Shown: piece after piece, positions 62,591 to 64,000 of the stretch | Numbering within the stretch: position 1 is the first letter of the stretch | Layout: the number at the start of each line of letters is the position of its first letter | From: Dyadobacter diqingensis | Lineage (GTDB): Bacteria; Bacteroidota; Bacteroidia; Cytophagales; Spirosomataceae | Length of the DNA stretch: 64,000 bases | Direction: 5' to 3' | Assembly (NCBI RefSeq): GCF_024220585.1 | Contig: NZ_JAMXKF010000012.1 | Coordinates: 142,883-206,882 of the forward strand | The notes under the pieces: generated by a model | Seen by the model: only the letters and a program-made list of their open reading frames with translations | What the model was told of the DNA's origin: nothing | Databases searched by the model: none | Translations under genes and position numbers: made by a program

Positions 62591-62625
62591 AACAAAAGAG
62601 GGCTGATAATCAGCCCTCTTTTGTT
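62591..62625 (+). terminator. intrinsic terminator of the DUF2723 gene
   Basis: AACAAAAGAGGGCTG (62591-62605) pairs with CAGCCCTCTTTTGTT (62611-62625) over 15 bp, 5-nt loop, followed by TTATGG. It lies 18 nt after the stop. Confidence 0.9.
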
Positions 62626-62681
62626 TTATGGTGAAGTAATAATATTTTTTTTCTGTAAAAATTCGTAAATTTAAACTCAAC

Positions 62682-62732
62682 GGTATGAAAATCAATTAAC
62701 AGGTATTTCTTGAAAAGTTTAATTTTCATGCC
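62682..62732. promoter_or_regulatory. inverted repeat immediately upstream of the Crp/Fnr-like gene
   Basis: GGTATGAAAAT (62682-62692) and ATTTTCATGCC (62722-62732) are complementary over 10 of 11 bases, spaced 29 nt; the right arm ends 5 nt before the ATG at 62738. It may be a binding site for the regulator itself or an mRNA fold. Confidence 0.4.
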
Positions 62733-62737
62733 GACCT

Positions 62738-63331
62738 ATGCACAAAATATTCTCGTTACTCTGTAACTACAATATAATTTCTGAAAGAACTTATGAAGCT
62801 GTTCTTCAGAAATTGATTATCTCTGAATACCCGGAAAAAACAATCCTAATATCTCCTGAACATCCTCAGGAAATGGTCTATTTCATAGCCGAAGGAACAA
62901 CCCGCAATTTTTACAGCCGCCTTGGGCAGCAATGGACCAATGGTTTTGACACAGCAGGTGATTGCATTATGACGTCGTCAAACTTCATATACGACCAGCC
63001 TTCCATCGATTACGTAGAAACCTGCACACCGGTTACCTTATTTTGTATTTCGCGAAAGAATTTCCTTTCGCTGATCCTGCATTATCCTGATATGGAAAAA
63101 GTATATCAGGAGATAATGGAACGAAGATTAATACGGCTTGAAAAACGTATGCAGGATTTGTATATGCTTTCCGAAGAAGAACTTTTCCAGAAGTTTGAGC
63201 GGGACTATCCCCATATCCACGGCCATGTGGAGGATCAGTATATAGCGAGTTATCTCCGGATGAACCTGGCTACGTTTCTCAAAGTCAAAAAAAAAGTAGA
63301 GTCTGAAAAACGGGCTAAAATGGTCATGTAA
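62738..63331 (+). CDS. Crp/Fnr family regulator
   Basis: 197 residues. The first 120 are a cyclic-nucleotide-binding-like beta barrel (YPEKTILISPEHPQEMVYFIAEGTTRNFY, SIDYVETCTPVTLFCISRKNFLSLI), without the key Arg/Ser phosphate-binding cassette of cAMP-binding CRP. The C-terminal segment EDQYIASYLRMNLATFLKVKKKV is a short helix-turn-helix of the form seen in many Bacteroidota Crp/Fnr proteins. Ligand and targets are unknown. An inverted repeat lies directly upstream. Confidence 0.87.
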   Translation: MHKIFSLLCNYNIISERTYEAVLQKLIISEYPEKTILISPEHPQEMVYFIAEGTTRNFYSRLGQQWTNGFDTAGDCIMTSSNFIYDQPSIDYVETCTPVTLFCISRKNFLSLILHYPDMEKVYQEIMERRLIRLEKRMQDLYMLSEEELFQKFERDYPHIHGHVEDQYIASYLRMNLATFLKVKKKVESEKRAKMVM

Positions 63332-63452
63332 GTTCTTGCATTGGCTACTTGTTCGTGTAAATAATTAAATATAAAACAGTAATAATCCACCAAAACGCAT
63401 CCCGGTCAGTAATTATGATATACTGCCCGCTTAAATTTCTGTGACTTGTTGT

Positions 63453-63460
63453 TAGCTTTG
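63453..63460 (+). promoter_or_regulatory. -7 promoter element (TAGCTTTG)
   Basis: A perfect TAnnTTTG box 22 nt before the ATG at 63483. No clear TTTG partner is seen at the expected position upstream. Confidence 0.42.
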
Positions 63461-63482
63461 AGTGTGAATTAATACTCAGTTT

Positions 63483-63914
63483 ATGATTAGCCATAGAAAA
63501 GAAGCAGGTAATGTACGATCGCTGTTACTCTTTGCTGCCCTGATATCTTCTGTATCGCTCATCACGGCATGCAGTGATTCGGAACCGGCTGCGTCCATGG
63601 TCCAGTATTTTGTGACCAACAGATCTTCTGATAAGATAAACCGCCTGACGGTATTTTTGGAAACAAAGGGAGCGGGCGGAACCAGCTTAACGGATTCCGT
63701 TTTCATTACCAATCTCCCCGAAAATCTGGCGGTACGATTAACTTATGACATCAATAACAACACTTCGACAAGCGGAACATACAGACTTGTTGCCCTTGGG
63801 AATAAGAAAAAGTGGAGTAATACTTTCGGCAAATTTACCGGAAACACAGACAACGATCCGGACCATATCTACCATCTGGAAATTCAGGAAGATTCAATTG
63901 TTGTAACCCCATAA
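63483..63914 (+). CDS. small lipoprotein of unknown function
   Basis: 143 residues. A lipoprotein signal ends with SLITAC, placing the acylated Cys at residue 30. The mature part is mainly beta strand (QYFVTNRSSDKINRLTVFLET, NLAVRLTYDINN, TYRLVALGNKKKWSNTFGKFTGNTDNDPDHIYHLEIQED) and no family is recognised. It stands alone with a -7 box upstream and a hairpin after it. Confidence 0.65.
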   Translation: MISHRKEAGNVRSLLLFAALISSVSLITACSDSEPAASMVQYFVTNRSSDKINRLTVFLETKGAGGTSLTDSVFITNLPENLAVRLTYDINNNTSTSGTYRLVALGNKKKWSNTFGKFTGNTDNDPDHIYHLEIQEDSIVVTP

Positions 63915-63919
63915 TAAAA

Positions 63920-63950
63920 AAAGAGGCTGTCTCAAAAAGGCGGCCTCTTT
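63920..63950 (+). terminator. probable terminator after the last lipoprotein gene
   Basis: AAAGAGGC (63920-63927) pairs with GCCTCTTT (63943-63950) over 8 bp, loop 15 nt, with only a short T run. It lies 5 nt after the stop at 63914. The remaining 50 bases to the window end hold nothing I can name. Confidence 0.6.
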
Positions 63951-64000
63951 CCATATATACCTCTCATGAAATTTTGATTTATAACTATATTTTCGACTAC

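Noticed and set aside
1..64000. Transposase, integrase, phage or toxin-antitoxin genes, tRNA or rRNA
   Set aside because: None of the reading frames shows their motifs, and no clover-leaf-like or rRNA sequence was recognised in the gaps; gaps are mostly under 250 nt.

Overview
The window is a chromosomal segment of a Bacteroidota bacterium, most likely of the order Cytophagales; a Dyadobacter-like genus is my guess from overall protein character. The support is: near-consensus Bacteroidota promoters (TTTG about 20 nt before TAnnTTTG) upstream of several genes, few Shine-Dalgarno sequences, a type IX secretion component (SprE/PorW-like) plus a protease with a type IX C-terminal sorting domain, and family members typical of the phylum (DUF2723, DUF2911, DUF4105/Lnb, WbqC, short Crp/Fnr). 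I see no rRNA, tRNA, CRISPR array, prophage, transposase or integrase. Nearly all of it is ordinary, densely packed chromosome.

Layout. 1-3.4 kb: the 3' part of an aldose epimerase, then a leftward four-gene cassette (PqqD-like RRE, lasso-type B2 protease, HPr-kinase-like kinase, nucleotidyltransferase). It looks like the accessory half of a RiPP pathway with neither precursor nor cyclase, and it is the most interesting item here. 3.4-6.2 kb: a probable lysine-catabolic pair (LysDH/saccharopine dehydrogenase-like enzyme and ALDH7-type dehydrogenase). 6.4-11 kb: a BaiN/HI0933-like flavoprotein, an array of small palindromic repeats, uvrC and glycerate kinase. 11-18 kb: two tandem class A penicillin-binding proteins and a SprE/PorW-like lipoprotein. 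18-21.5 kb: the Fo genes of ATP synthase plus delta, without alpha and gamma. 21.5-28.4 kb: TIM-barrel isomerase, exported esterase, DUF937-OmpA protein, clpC.

28.4-34.6 kb is a leftward run: Ldh-type dehydrogenase, mltG, thioesterase, YihY membrane protein, glycosyltransferase, Sua5/YciO, WbqC. 34.8-41.4 kb runs rightward: DUF502, an exported unknown, aroA, an FMN-binding glutamate-synthase-like protein, a type IX-secreted subtilase and another exported unknown. 41.4-45 kb: NUDIX, DUF2911, TRIC channel, thyA, OsmC. 45.1-49.4 kb: lipoprotein, pterin dehydratase, rsmI, Lnb-like protein, inositol monophosphatase, YfiT-like protein and a 45-residue Cys-rich membrane peptide. 49.5-64 kb: acs, a THUMP-like methyltransferase, a PAS-LuxR regulator, an ArsC/Spx-like protein, a dicarboxylate symporter, an ABC exporter pair, a large DUF2723 protein, a Crp/Fnr regulator and a lipoprotein.

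Many transcription units end in clear hairpins, several placed between convergent genes. Functions were assigned by reading motifs by eye; no database search was run.
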